Assembly (NCBI GenBank): GCA_002338515.1
Contig: DDIL01000006.1
Location: 1 to 51,008 of the forward strand
DNA: 51,008 bases
Direction of reading: 5' to 3'
Source of the DNA: Glaciecola sp. UBA1851
GTDB taxonomy: Bacteria; Pseudomonadota; Gammaproteobacteria; Enterobacterales; Alteromonadaceae
The notes under the pieces were generated by a model. It was given only the letters and a program-made list of their open reading frames with translations, ran no database searches and had not been told where the DNA came from. Below are positions 1 to 9,856 of the stretch, piece by piece (within the stretch, counting starts at the first letter, position 1; each line of letters starts with the position of its first letter). The translations under genes were made by a program, and so were the position numbers.

Positions 1-2288
1 GCTTGGTCGACATCACTTACTGCATACACTTTGAATAAACCTTTTTTCACGCTTTGTTTGATTTCTTCGCTCAACACTAAGTTTATTGTGTTTGATTGAG
101 GAATAATGACACCTTGCTCCCCCGTTAATCCTCGGGCTTTACATAAAGTGTAATAGCCTTCAATTTTTTCGTTTATTCCGCCTACCGCTTGCACTTCACC
201 CAGTTGATTAATAGAACCTGTAATGGCAATTGCTTGATTTAGTGGAATGTCAGTTAACGATGAAATTAGAGCAAGCAGCTCGGCTAGCGAAGCACTATCA
301 CCATCTATATAACCATACGACTGTTCTAGTGCAATATTAGCGCTAAGCGTCAAAGGGAATGTTTTAGCGTATTTGTTACCTAAATAACCTGTTAATAGCA
401 ATACACCTTTTGAGTGAATAGACTGACCTAACTCTACTTCACGCTCTATATCCACTACGCCTTGAGAGCCAACATAAACAGTGGCTGTTACTCGCGCAGG
501 TGTACCAAAAGCCGTATCCCCTACTTCCAATACCGTTAAACCATTCAATGTACCAATGGCTTTACCACTAGTCGTAATTAATACATGACCTTCTTTAATA
601 TCCAACAAAAAAGTATCGCTAACTCTTGACGAACGCAGCGTTTTGTCGGTAAGTGCACGGTTAATATGTTCACTTGTAAGAGTGTTTTCAAAAGCTTGTT
701 GGGCTTGAAAATGCGCTTCATGAAGTAGCTCAATCACGTCTGCAAACTTTGCACTTAACTTATGCTGATGCTCTGCTTGCTTATGGCTGTAGCGAATTAG
801 TTCATGCATTGCTGACTTATCGACTAAATCTAACCCAATAGACTTGCCGTGTGCTTGAATACGCGTAACAAATTGATTTAAGTTATCTTGGTTTAAATCA
901 ATTTCATGATCAAAATCAACCAACACTCGCACTAATTCAGAGAACTCAGGATCATATTCTTGTAATGTGTAATACAAGTCGCGAGAGCCCATAAGAATAA
1001 CTTTTACATTTAAAGGTATAGGCTGTGGATTCTGAGTAACGTTATTTACCATGCCCACTTCTTGATTGGGTAAATCTAACTTTATTTGTGAAAACTTTAA
1101 GGCGAGCTTCAATGAATCCCATACCAACGGAAAATCTAGCACTTTGTCTGCATCTAGCACCAAATACCCACCGTTAGCTTTGTGCAATGCGCCAGGTGTA
1201 ATCATTCTATAATTAGTATAAACGCTGCCTTGTACGCTGGTGTATTCAATTTTCCCGAATAAATTCTGATAGCTTGGCTTTGGCTCATACACTAAAGGAA
1301 CCGAACTATTGACTTGATTTTTCACTAATACGTTAGGCAAGTAAGTATCAATAAATAACGCACGTTTGTCGTATTGCTCTGATTTGTCTTCTTTCGTATC
1401 TTCGTCTAATGTTTCAATCACCATATCAATAACATGATGTTTTAATGTACGAAGATATTTTAAAATATTGATATTGTCTGAATAATCTCGTTCTAATTCT
1501 TTAAGCAAAGGTTTGATAGCTTGTTCAACCGTTGAGCGCTTTAATTCTTTAAGTTGCTCGGAACTGGCACGTTGCCAACTGGGTAATTCTATTAACGATT
1601 CACTCAATACTTCTTCTAATTGATCAATTTTGGAATAATAAAATTCTCTATCAATATCAGTACGGGTGCTTAGTTCAGTATCATTTAGCGGTTTATCATC
1701 AATAATAGGCGCGAAGCTTATAGAATTACCTTCCTCAGACAATGCTATGCCATCTTGTAGCGCTAACTTTTCAACCTTATCGATTGCTGCATCATATTTC
1801 TGTTCGAAATGGCGTGTAATACTAGTCTTTTTTCGCTGGTAACCCGGGTTCTCAAAAATTGCGGGGAAGGTGCCGAGTATTTCATCGATGAAATTTTCAA
1901 TATCATCGACTAATCCTTTACTCTGCTCGGCAGGTAAAGCTAAGGCTACGGGTTCTCGTTCATTTTCTAAATTATTTAAGTAACACCAGTCGTACAAGTC
2001 TGCAGGCTTTTTATCAAGCGCTTTAATATAGTCGCGAACTAGTGTGTACCTGCCTGTGGCTTGTTCGCCCATTACATACAAATTGTAGCCGGGAGCATTC
2101 ACACCTAAACCAAAACTTAACGCTTTTTTAGCACGGTCTTGGCCTATCAGCGCAGTAGGCAACTCTTTGTTATCAAAAGCCTTATCAAGCATTTTTGTAT
2201 TAATAGTGGCATCTAACTGCTTTCGCGAAAGTGTTAACTGCTCAATTTCGCTTTTAATTTGCGATGCGGTACTTGATATTGCAGGCAT
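1..2288 (-). CDS. Lon-family ATP-dependent protease (YcbZ/LonH-like), 5' part, cut by window start
   Basis: I translated this gene by eye from an ATG at 2288; 762 codons are visible and the C-terminus lies outside the window. It is an AAA+ protease of the Lon family, expected to degrade proteins in the cytoplasm. The C-terminal Lon protease domain shows the catalytic serine in GDSAS (Ser665) and the partner lysine in NEKIEG (Lys708). The 43-residue spacing is that of the Lon Ser-Lys dyad. The N-terminal ATPase region is of the divergent YcbZ (AAA_32) kind, with a degenerate P-loop GEQATGRYT at residues 74-82 in which Arg replaces the usual Lys. There is no N-terminal LAN domain as in classical Lon. 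The gene upstream on the same strand encodes the CheW protein, 106 bp away. Family assignment is confident; the substrate is unknown. Confidence 0.9.
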   Translation of the reverse strand, partial: MPAISSTASQIKSEIEQLTLSRKQLDATINTKMLDKAFDNKELPTALIGQDRAKKALSFGLGVNAPGYNLYVMGEQATGRYTLVRDYIKALDKKPADLYDWCYLNNLENEREPVALALPAEQSKGLVDDIENFIDEILGTFPAIFENPGYQRKKTSITRHFEQKYDAAIDKVEKLALQDGIALSEEGNSISFAPIIDDKPLNDTELSTRTDIDREFYYSKIDQLEEVLSESLIELPSWQRASSEQLKELKRSTVEQAIKPLLKELERDYSDNINILKYLRTLKHHVIDMVIETLDEDTKEDKSEQYDKRALFIDTYLPNVLVKNQVNSSVPLVYEPKPSYQNLFGKIEYTSVQGSVYTNYRMITPGALHKANGGYLVLDADKVLDFPLVWDSLKLALKFSQIKLDLPNQEVGMVNNVTQNPQPIPLNVKVILMGSRDLYYTLQEYDPEFSELVRVLVDFDHEIDLNQDNLNQFVTRIQAHGKSIGLDLVDKSAMHELIRYSHKQAEHQHKLSAKFADVIELLHEAHFQAQQAFENTLTSEHINRALTDKTLRSSRVSDTFLLDIKEGHVLITTSGKAIGTLNGLTVLEVGDTAFGTPARVTATVYVGSQGVVDIEREVELGQSIHSKGVLLLTGYLGNKYAKTFPLTLSANIALEQSYGYIDGDSASLAELLALISSLTDIPLNQAIAITGSINQLGEVQAVGGINEKIEGYYTLCKARGLTGEQGVIIPQSNTINLVLSEEIKQSVKKGLFKVYAVSDVDQ

Positions 2289-2394
2289 GTATTATTTAAA
2301 TTCTCAGCAAGTAATTTGAACCTGAAAGTGTAACCTAGTTTATCCAAACTGTGTAACTTTCCAAGCATATTTGCCGAGTATTTGTACAATAATT

Positions 2395-5028
2395 TTAGCT
2401 ATCTAGTGCAACATCATTGAGAGCAGATTCAATAGTCACGTCACTATCCATTAAATGCGCAATAAGTTTGCTCGGGTCAACTAATATTAATAACTTTTGA
2501 CCCGCGATATCATTAGCGGGTTTAACTATTGCTTCAATAAACTGATTGTTTTTTGTTAACCCTCTATCAAACTGTTCAATACTATTAGCATTTATTTCTG
2601 GAATATCGCCTAGCGTATTGACCACTATTCCTACTAGGCCGCGCTTAGTTTTAACAACCACTATTTGCTTACTTTCGCTCTCAAACGATTGGCTATCTTC
2701 ACTTGAAACAACGCTTAGTACTGGGTTAATAATAGGAAGCGCCACATCTTTATAAATAATAGGACCTAAATAAATAGCGTTAGAAGACTTGGCTGCCTTA
2801 ACTTCCGTATAAGGAATGGCTTCTACCACTTGTTCTGCGCGCAGGGCAAGCCAGTTATCGCCAATAAAAAAAGTGGCAAGTTCAATGCTGTCTTCACTAG
2901 CATGTTCATCAAGCTGCTTCACTTGAATAGTTTGACTATTATTTTTGGTTAAAGCGCTCATATTTGCTTGTTGCGCATTACCAATAAGCATAAATACTAA
3001 TGAAATCACATCATTTTTATAAGTATCATGCTCACTTTTATATTCTCTGTAACCACTACTACATGAGGCACCAACAGCATAAAAGTTGTCATTATATTGA
3101 ATTATTTTAGATAAATGTTCACCTTGTCCTAATTCAAAAAATTCAGAGTCTAGCTCAATTTTACATCCAACTTTATGATCATCATCGGTACTTGACAACA
3201 CATCGCCATGTCTGTTTGTAAATAAAGCAAACGAACCATCTACTGGCTCAGCATTTTCATTAACCGGTAAGGCATCCGTTAGCATCGCTAAAAATTCAGG
3301 TTCACTATCAAAAACAATCGCAATCCCTCCAACAGTTTGCCCATAGCTATTAGGTGCATTAATAGCGGCACCATAAACATAAGTATGGCGATTGCCATAT
3401 AACGGTGTTGCTTCAAAATCAGACACACTATAATGCTGAGTATCACGGAGACTTAACGTCTCTTTCACCCAGTTTTTGTTAATAGATGTTCCCACCAAAT
3501 TATGCTCTTTAGGGTTAGAAACCGCTAAAATTTTGCCGTGCGTATCATAAACAAACAAATTAGTGTAAACAGTATACAAATCGTTTATATAAGCGAGAAT
3601 ATCTGAAAGTTCTTTTTGTTTTAAACTAAAAATATTCTTAGCATTCAATATCTCTTGGAACACACTGGTTAATGCCCACCATCTGCAATCGTTTGCTCTT
3701 TCGTATAGGTTCCTATCCATGATATCAATAGCTAAGGATGCCAAAAATTCAACGTCATCCAACATGGAAGAAATGACAGTAGAATTAAGTTCAGCAATGG
3801 ATTTTTCAAATACTTGTTTGGTTTTAGCACCGGTTTTACTTATTTCCCACAACAAAACTTTTGTGGATTTTGAAGAAGACTTATTATTTTTGCCTCTTTG
3901 AATAATATTGCCATTCCAAACGGTACGATCTAACTCTCGCTGAATTCTGTCAGCGTCTTGCGGTATTTGTTGAATTTGTTTTGAAAACAGTTTTGACTGT
4001 GACATAACCGTATCTAAAATATCGTCACTTACATTCAATAATGCATTATTTTTATGTGCTTCAAATGCATGCTCTATAGGTATCATGGCTAACCCCGACC
4101 AGCCCAGCCCTTTAAAGCCTTGATAGCCTTTGGTGTCGCATTTTTTGGCAATATATAGTCGTCCACAAAACTTAACAAGCTCGAATTCAAGTTTACTATC
4201 AACAATAAACTGACACCCGGTTGGAATATGATGTTTATCACTACTAGCAATAGTGTAACCGTTTTTATCTAGCAGCAATAAAACAGACCAATCACTCGGT
4301 GTGACTAAATTATTGAAAACACCGTTTAGTTCATCCTCGAAACGAAAACATAAACACAGTACACCTAAATTTCTGGATGAATTATTACTGTCGGTTACCC
4401 GATATGCATAAATTAACGCGTTCTCTTTACTGGGTACTAAATCTGTTTTTCTATAAATTTCACAATATTCTTCAGATGTTTTTAATGCATCTTGAATCAA
4501 AGGATCATAAGACTGCTGAATATTATTAGACGCATCTAATTGAGCAACAACTTGCCCTTTTGTATCAAGTAATATGATATTGTCATACACAGAGTATTTA
4601 GCGACATACTCTTGAAACCTTTGTGTAATTAAAGATGTATCAGTAGAACTACTCGCCTCTTTCTCTGCTAGCCTTAAATAATTGCGTATATCGTCATCTG
4701 TCGCTAGAAAGCCTATATCAGCGGTGCGCTCAAACAAATTTCGAATCACAATATCAACCGTAACCTGCGCTTTAGATGTTAAGTCTTGAATCGTTTTATT
4801 AAGCGTTTCTTCGCCCAAGCAAGTGATTAACTGAGCCGTTAACTCTTTAAACCCCTCTCTAGTTTTCGTCATATCAGTGCCAGTACCACTCATTTGACCT
4901 AAAATTGTTAATAAATCCCAATGCTGTCCTAAGTTAACCAATTGTTCTCTAGTGCTTTCTACCGATTCCATTTGACCAATTACGCCGTTTAATCTGTCTG
5001 GAATCTGTATATCTTTATAATACGCCAC
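2395..5028 (-). CDS. Soluble tandem Cache-like sensor with C-terminal CheW domain
   Basis: The longest reading frame begins at 5106, but a GTG at 5028 is preceded by a good ribosome binding site (AAAGAGG, six bases away), so I choose that start (877 aa). The C-terminal 150 residues (about 714-860) form a CheW-like domain (ELATFFIGDNWLALRAEQVV, then LLILVDPSKLI), which in chemotaxis bridges receptors and the CheA kinase. Two regions before it (about 120-330 and 430-670) look like Cache/PAS-like small-molecule sensing domains, with repeated phrases such as DTKGQVVA and DTHGKILAVS and the YVYGAAINAP segment. I see no transmembrane helix, signal peptide, HAMP or methyl-accepting region, so the protein should be cytoplasmic. 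Cache domains are usually extracytoplasmic, so this arrangement is unusual. No che genes lie nearby. The CheW call is secure; the Cache assignment is probable. Confidence 0.75.
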   Translation of the reverse strand: MAYYKDIQIPDRLNGVIGQMESVESTREQLVNLGQHWDLLTILGQMSGTGTDMTKTREGFKELTAQLITCLGEETLNKTIQDLTSKAQVTVDIVIRNLFERTADIGFLATDDDIRNYLRLAEKEASSSTDTSLITQRFQEYVAKYSVYDNIILLDTKGQVVAQLDASNNIQQSYDPLIQDALKTSEEYCEIYRKTDLVPSKENALIYAYRVTDSNNSSRNLGVLCLCFRFEDELNGVFNNLVTPSDWSVLLLLDKNGYTIASSDKHHIPTGCQFIVDSKLEFELVKFCGRLYIAKKCDTKGYQGFKGLGWSGLAMIPIEHAFEAHKNNALLNVSDDILDTVMSQSKLFSKQIQQIPQDADRIQRELDRTVWNGNIIQRGKNNKSSSKSTKVLLWEISKTGAKTKQVFEKSIAELNSTVISSMLDDVEFLASLAIDIMDRNLYERANDCRWWALTSVFQEILNAKNIFSLKQKELSDILAYINDLYTVYTNLFVYDTHGKILAVSNPKEHNLVGTSINKNWVKETLSLRDTQHYSVSDFEATPLYGNRHTYVYGAAINAPNSYGQTVGGIAIVFDSEPEFLAMLTDALPVNENAEPVDGSFALFTNRHGDVLSSTDDDHKVGCKIELDSEFFELGQGEHLSKIIQYNDNFYAVGASCSSGYREYKSEHDTYKNDVISLVFMLIGNAQQANMSALTKNNSQTIQVKQLDEHASEDSIELATFFIGDNWLALRAEQVVEAIPYTEVKAAKSSNAIYLGPIIYKDVALPIINPVLSVVSSEDSQSFESESKQIVVVKTKRGLVGIVVNTLGDIPEINANSIEQFDRGLTKNNQFIEAIVKPANDIAGQKLLILVDPSKLIAHLMDSDVTIESALNDVALDS

Positions 5029-5485
5029 GAAAAACCTCTTTAAGGAAAAGTTAAAGTTTTGAAAATTGCAAAAAAGTAAACTGGTAGCGCGTGAAGATGA
5101 CAACACAACTTCAATTTACTGTTAAAGTTGATTACGCGACTTATATGTCTTTAATTTAACGGCAGCGAATCTAGATTATTAAGAACAAAAAGTAAGCTTT
5201 AGTTATATAAAAGCAATAACACTATCACTGGTATTAATAGCGCGTTCTAAAAGTATAATTTCTATGCATGTGAGCCGCGTTGATATATCTCGAATAACTA
5301 ATTTATCAATCAGTTTGCCAAAGAACTGTCATACAAAAAACACCCGAGTAAGAATGCAAGCCCATTTTAATGGCTAACGAGTTAACAAACTGCAAAATGT
5401 CTACTAAATCATGTTGTGAAATGACACCTTTACAGGCTATCCTATAAGGCTTTCGATAAACACTTAGAATTGAGATTCATAATAG
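5029..5485. promoter_or_regulatory. 457-bp divergent intergenic region between the CheW protein and leuS
   Basis: No credible gene lies here. It must carry the promoters of the minus-strand CheW gene and of the plus-strand leuS operon. A weak sigma70-like candidate for leuS is TTGTGA near 5412 followed after 18 bases by TATCCT/TATAAG near 5436, with leuS starting about 45 bases further on. This is only a pattern match in AT-rich DNA. No leader peptide rich in leucine codons or clear attenuator hairpin was seen. Confidence 0.3.
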
Positions 5486-8140
5486 ATGTCAGACACTCAT
5501 GAAAACGCGCATCAAGGCGCCTTTGAATACGATCCAAAAACCATTGAAGCCAATGCTCAAAACCATTGGCAACATAGTAATTCATTTGATGTAGAAGTAG
5601 ATGAAAATAAAGAGAAGTTCTACTGCCTCTGCATGTTTCCGTATCCGAGTGGTCGTCTGCATATGGGGCATGTCAGAAACTATACAATAGGTGATGTCGT
5701 TAGTCGCTTCCAGCGCATGCAAGGTAAAAACGTATTACAGCCTATGGGTTGGGATGCGTTCGGTTTACCGGCTGAAAACGCGGCAATTAATAATAAAACA
5801 GCACCGGCTAAGTGGACATTATCGAATATCGATTATATGAAGCAGCAACTTAATTCGCTAGGGTTTGGCTACGATTGGCGCAGAGAAGTTACCACCTGCA
5901 AGCCCGACTACTATAAATGGGAACAATGGTTTTTTACTCGTCTATTCGATAAAGGCTTAGTTTATAAGAAGAATGCCACCGTCAATTGGGACCCAATTGA
6001 TCAAACCGTGTTAGCTAATGAACAAGTTATTGACGGCAAAGGCTGGCGCTCGGGTGCAGTAATTGAGCAAAAAGAAATTCCTCAGTGGTTTATTAAAATA
6101 ACCGACTATGCCGACGAGTTGTTAAACGATTTAGACAAACTTGAAGACTGGCCTTCACAAGTTAGAACAGCACAGAAAAATTGGATTGGACGTTCAGAAG
6201 GCGTAGATATTAAGTTCGACTTAACTGATGAATGTGCGGGTTATAATGAAATTGAAGTTTATACTACGCGTCCAGACACTATCTATGGCGCAACCTATTT
6301 AGCAATAGCCGCAGGGCACCCTATTGCTCAACAATTAAGTGAAAGCAATCCTGAATTAGCTCGCTTTGTTGAAGAATGCAAAAATACCAAAACCACCGAA
6401 GCAGAAATGGCGACGATGGAAAAGAAAGGAATGGCAACGGGTTTGACTGCTGTTCACCCATTAACTGGTGAAACCTTACCAATTTGGGTAGCAAACTTTG
6501 TATTAATGGGGTATGGGTCGGGTGCGGTTATGTCAGTACCTGCGCATGATCAACGCGACTGGGAATTTGCCACTAAATATCAATTACCTATTACTCAAGT
6601 AGTCAGTTTTAAAGACGAACATCAAGATGCAGACATTTCAACGTCAGCTTATGCTGAAAAAAATACCGTTATTAATTCAGCTGAATATTCAGGCTTAAGT
6701 TTTGAAGACGCATTTGATGCTATTGCTGCAAAATTAGAAAGTTTAGGGAAAGGCAAGAAAACAGTAAACTATCGCCTTCGCGACTGGGGTGTTTCTCGTC
6801 AACGTTATTGGGGTGCGCCAATCCCCATCGTAAATGATGATGCGGGTAATAGCTTCCCTGTTAGTTTAGAAGATTTACCGGTTGAATTACCCACAGACGT
6901 GGTAATGGATGGGGTTACCTCACCTATTAAATCAGATCCTGAATGGGCAAAGACAACGCATAACGGCCAAGCCATGACGCGCGAAACTGATACATTTGAT
7001 ACATTTATGGAATCTTCATGGTATTACGCACGCTATGCATCCGCACCAAATGATGCCATGTTAAACCCTACAGAAGCGAACTATTGGCTACCTGTAGATC
7101 AATACATTGGCGGTATTGAGCATGCAATTTTGCATTTGCTTTATTCCCGTTTTTTCCACAAGTTGTTGAGAGATGAAGGTTTAGTCAATAGTGACGAACC
7201 CTTTAAGCGTTTATTATGTCAAGGCATGGTTTTAGCGAATGCATTTTATTCACAAAGCGATGATGGCAAGAAAACATGGCATAATCCACAAGACGTGACC
7301 TTAAGCAAAGATGAGCAAGGCAAAATAGTTGGCGGGCATTTAACGGATACAAACGAACCCGTTGAATATGCAGGCATGATTAAAATGTCAAAATCAAAAA
7401 ATAACGGCATTGACCCGCAATCAGTTATTGATTTGTATGGCGCAGATACAATTCGTTTATATACTATGTTTGCTTCGCCTCCTGAACAAGACCTAGAGTG
7501 GACTGAATCTGCGGTTGAGGGCGCAAATAGATTTTTAAAGCGCTTTTACCGCTTAACTCAAGACCATTTACAAAAAGAGCTTGCAGGTGTTGCTGCAGCA
7601 AATGAAGATGGTTTAATAAGTTATTCGATTACTGATTTAAATAAAAATCAGAAAGCATTACGCTTCGAATTACATAGTGCCATTCAAAAAGTAACAGACG
7701 ATATTATGCGTAGGCAAACTTTTAATACTGCTATTGCTAAGTTAATGGAATTGCTCAATTATGCGCAAAAGTATGAAGTAAAAGACACAAACGATTATGC
7801 GTTAATGCGCGAACTCGTGGTTGCTATGGTTAGAATGCTTAACCCGGTCACTCCTCATGTGTGTGAGAAGCTTCATAAAGATTTGGGTTGTGAATCGGAA
7901 TTGCAAACAGCCGCATGGCCCTCATTTGATAAATCAGCCCTAGTTGAAGATGAAAAACTGATCATTGTTCAAGTAAATGGAAAGCTTAGAGCGAAAGTTA
8001 CGGTCAGTGCTGATATTAGTAAAGCTGACTTAGAAAAAATTGCGATAGAGCATGAAAATGTACAAGCCTTCACTGAAGGTAAGCAAATTAGAAAAGTAAT
8101 TGTGGTGCCAGGCAAGTTAGTTAACATAGTTGCAAACTAA
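5486..8140 (+). CDS. leuS: Leucine--tRNA ligase
   Basis: Class I aminoacyl-tRNA synthetase that attaches leucine to tRNA-Leu in the cytoplasm. The 884 residues match the usual bacterial length (about 860). The ATP-binding HIGH motif appears as HMGH at residues 59-62 and the KMSKS loop at 633-637. Between them lies the CP1 editing domain, with the T-rich region TTRPDTIYGATYLA and the MSVPAHDQRDWEFA segment that clears mischarged tRNA. It opens a conserved run also known in E. coli (leuS-lptE-holA-nadD and on to lipA), and lptE follows 29 bp later. Start ATG at 5486 with a weak GAGA upstream; an N-terminal extension of about ten residues relative to E. coli is plausible. Confidence 0.98.
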   Translation: MSDTHENAHQGAFEYDPKTIEANAQNHWQHSNSFDVEVDENKEKFYCLCMFPYPSGRLHMGHVRNYTIGDVVSRFQRMQGKNVLQPMGWDAFGLPAENAAINNKTAPAKWTLSNIDYMKQQLNSLGFGYDWRREVTTCKPDYYKWEQWFFTRLFDKGLVYKKNATVNWDPIDQTVLANEQVIDGKGWRSGAVIEQKEIPQWFIKITDYADELLNDLDKLEDWPSQVRTAQKNWIGRSEGVDIKFDLTDECAGYNEIEVYTTRPDTIYGATYLAIAAGHPIAQQLSESNPELARFVEECKNTKTTEAEMATMEKKGMATGLTAVHPLTGETLPIWVANFVLMGYGSGAVMSVPAHDQRDWEFATKYQLPITQVVSFKDEHQDADISTSAYAEKNTVINSAEYSGLSFEDAFDAIAAKLESLGKGKKTVNYRLRDWGVSRQRYWGAPIPIVNDDAGNSFPVSLEDLPVELPTDVVMDGVTSPIKSDPEWAKTTHNGQAMTRETDTFDTFMESSWYYARYASAPNDAMLNPTEANYWLPVDQYIGGIEHAILHLLYSRFFHKLLRDEGLVNSDEPFKRLLCQGMVLANAFYSQSDDGKKTWHNPQDVTLSKDEQGKIVGGHLTDTNEPVEYAGMIKMSKSKNNGIDPQSVIDLYGADTIRLYTMFASPPEQDLEWTESAVEGANRFLKRFYRLTQDHLQKELAGVAAANEDGLISYSITDLNKNQKALRFELHSAIQKVTDDIMRRQTFNTAIAKLMELLNYAQKYEVKDTNDYALMRELVVAMVRMLNPVTPHVCEKLHKDLGCESELQTAAWPSFDKSALVEDEKLIIVQVNGKLRAKVTVSADISKADLEKIAIEHENVQAFTEGKQIRKVIVVPGKLVNIVAN

Positions 8141-8169
8141 ACCGTTTAAAGCATTAAGGTAAACTAAAC

Positions 8170-8787
8170 ATGATGCAGGTCGAACAATTTAAAAGCGTCA
8201 CTTCACTAACAAAATTCGCTAATTGGGTGGGTATATTCATTGCCTGCTTAGCGTTATCGGCCTGTGGATTTGCTTTACGGGGTTCGCAAGCTTTACCTGA
8301 AAATTTAACCCATGTGGTGATTAATGCACCATTGCAATACTCGGGCTTATCACAAGCATTGGAAGAGCGATTACCGGTTTATCAATTACAGAGCGTCATT
8401 GGCTTAAAGCGGTTAGAAACTAGTATTTCGCCCAACAGTGTTGTAGTTGTAAACTTACAACCAGAAAGCTTTGAACGGCGATTACTTTCGGTGTTTAGCA
8501 CCGGACAAGTAGCTGAATATGAATTGGTATATTCAGTTTCTTATCAAGTAGCGTTTCCGGGCAAACTACCCATAACCAATACCATGATAGTGTCACGAGA
8601 ATATCAAGATGACCCTGACCAAATATTGGCAAAATCACGCGAATTAGATTTGGTTCTAGATGAACTTAGAATGGAAAGTGCGGATAGAATTATTCGACTA
8701 TTATCAAATCAGTTCAATAGTTCACAAGTAGACCCTAATCAAGCAAACATATTAACTTCTTCAACTAACAACTTTCAGGTTAACTAG
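8170..8787 (+). CDS. lptE: LPS-assembly lipoprotein LptE
   Basis: Outer-membrane lipoprotein that plugs the LptD barrel and helps insert lipopolysaccharide into the outer leaflet. The 205-residue protein has an N-terminal hydrophobic stretch (about residues 18-31) ending in a lipobox LSAC (LALSACGFALRG), and the sequence after the cysteine is typical of LptE (CGFxLRG). It sits between leuS and holA as in E. coli. Start: two ATG codons in tandem (8170 and 8173) follow AAGGT at about 8156; either is possible. The stop codon directly abuts the holA start, which suggests translational coupling. Confidence 0.95.
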   Translation: MMQVEQFKSVTSLTKFANWVGIFIACLALSACGFALRGSQALPENLTHVVINAPLQYSGLSQALEERLPVYQLQSVIGLKRLETSISPNSVVVVNLQPESFERRLLSVFSTGQVAEYELVYSVSYQVAFPGKLPITNTMIVSREYQDDPDQILAKSRELDLVLDELRMESADRIIRLLSNQFNSSQVDPNQANILTSSTNNFQVN

Positions 8788-9819
8788 ATGCAATTGAATG
8801 CGCGCGAATTTGTGCAAAAACTGCAACGCGAGAATTTACCCTCATTTATCATGATTTTTGGAGATGAACCTCAACAGAAGTTAGATATGATTGATGCTGT
8901 GAGGCAAAAAGCAAAACAAGAAGGCTTTGACGAGCGGCAAAATTTTACCCTTGATAGCGATTTTGAGTGGTCGCATTTAATCGATGCAATGCAAAGTCTG
9001 TCATTATTTGCAAGTAAGCAATATATAGAATTGAATATGCTGACGGCTAAACCTGGCGCGCAAGGAGCAAAGCAATTTATGGAAATTGCTCAGATGCAAA
9101 ACCCTGATGTGGTATTACTCATAAATGGCCCTAAAGCTGGCAAAGATGTGCAAAATACAAAATGGTTTAAAACGTTAGCGGCTAATGCGTGGGTGAGTCA
9201 TGTATATGAACTTCAAAATCAACAACTGCATCAATACTTGGCTAACAAGGCTAACGAATTAGGGCTTCATATAAGTCAGCAAGCGGTTGCGATGGTAGCT
9301 GATTTGTGTGAGGGCAATTTAATGGCTGGCAAACAAGAACTTAATAAAATGCAGCTATTGTTTCCAAACCATCAGGTAATTGATGTTGAGGATGTTAATC
9401 GCGTAATGGTACAACATTCCCGATTTACAGTATTTCAGCTTACCGACACAGTACTTGCCGGAGATGTATCTAAATCTATCAAAATATTAACTAGGCTTGA
9501 AGAAGAAGGCATTGAGCCGGTTGTTATTCTATGGAGCTTAGTGAAAGAGGCTCAACTTTTAATAAAATTAAATAATATACAGCAAGAAACTGGTCAAATT
9601 AATTACCGACAACATGGCATTTGGCCTAGTAAACAACGCTTGTATGATAATGCGCTAGCACGCATTTCGTTGAATCATTTAATTAAACTTAACAACGCGC
9701 TAAGTCAACTTGATATTGCATTTAAATCGGCTTACGTCGCCAAACCGTATGTTTTATTAAGCCATATCATCATCATGTTTCAAGGCACCAGTTTAGATGA
9801 ATTAGAACTGGTTATTTAA
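8788..9819 (+). CDS. holA: DNA polymerase III delta subunit
   Basis: Clamp-loader subunit that opens the beta sliding clamp during replication. At 343 residues it has the family length, with the N-terminal AAA+-like fold lacking a functional P-loop (FIMIFGDEPQQKLDMIDAVR, residues 21-40) and the C-terminal helical collar domain (QLTDTVLAGDVSKSIKIL onwards). Its ATG immediately follows the lptE stop codon with no spacer, and the likely ribosome binding site (CAGG) lies inside the lptE 3' end. Position between lptE and nadD is as in E. coli. Confidence 0.96.
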   Translation: MQLNAREFVQKLQRENLPSFIMIFGDEPQQKLDMIDAVRQKAKQEGFDERQNFTLDSDFEWSHLIDAMQSLSLFASKQYIELNMLTAKPGAQGAKQFMEIAQMQNPDVVLLINGPKAGKDVQNTKWFKTLAANAWVSHVYELQNQQLHQYLANKANELGLHISQQAVAMVADLCEGNLMAGKQELNKMQLLFPNHQVIDVEDVNRVMVQHSRFTVFQLTDTVLAGDVSKSIKILTRLEEEGIEPVVILWSLVKEAQLLIKLNNIQQETGQINYRQHGIWPSKQRLYDNALARISLNHLIKLNNALSQLDIAFKSAYVAKPYVLLSHIIIMFQGTSLDELELVI

Positions 9820-9856
9820 TCATGTTCATCGCAGCTATTTATGGTTTATATCTAAG

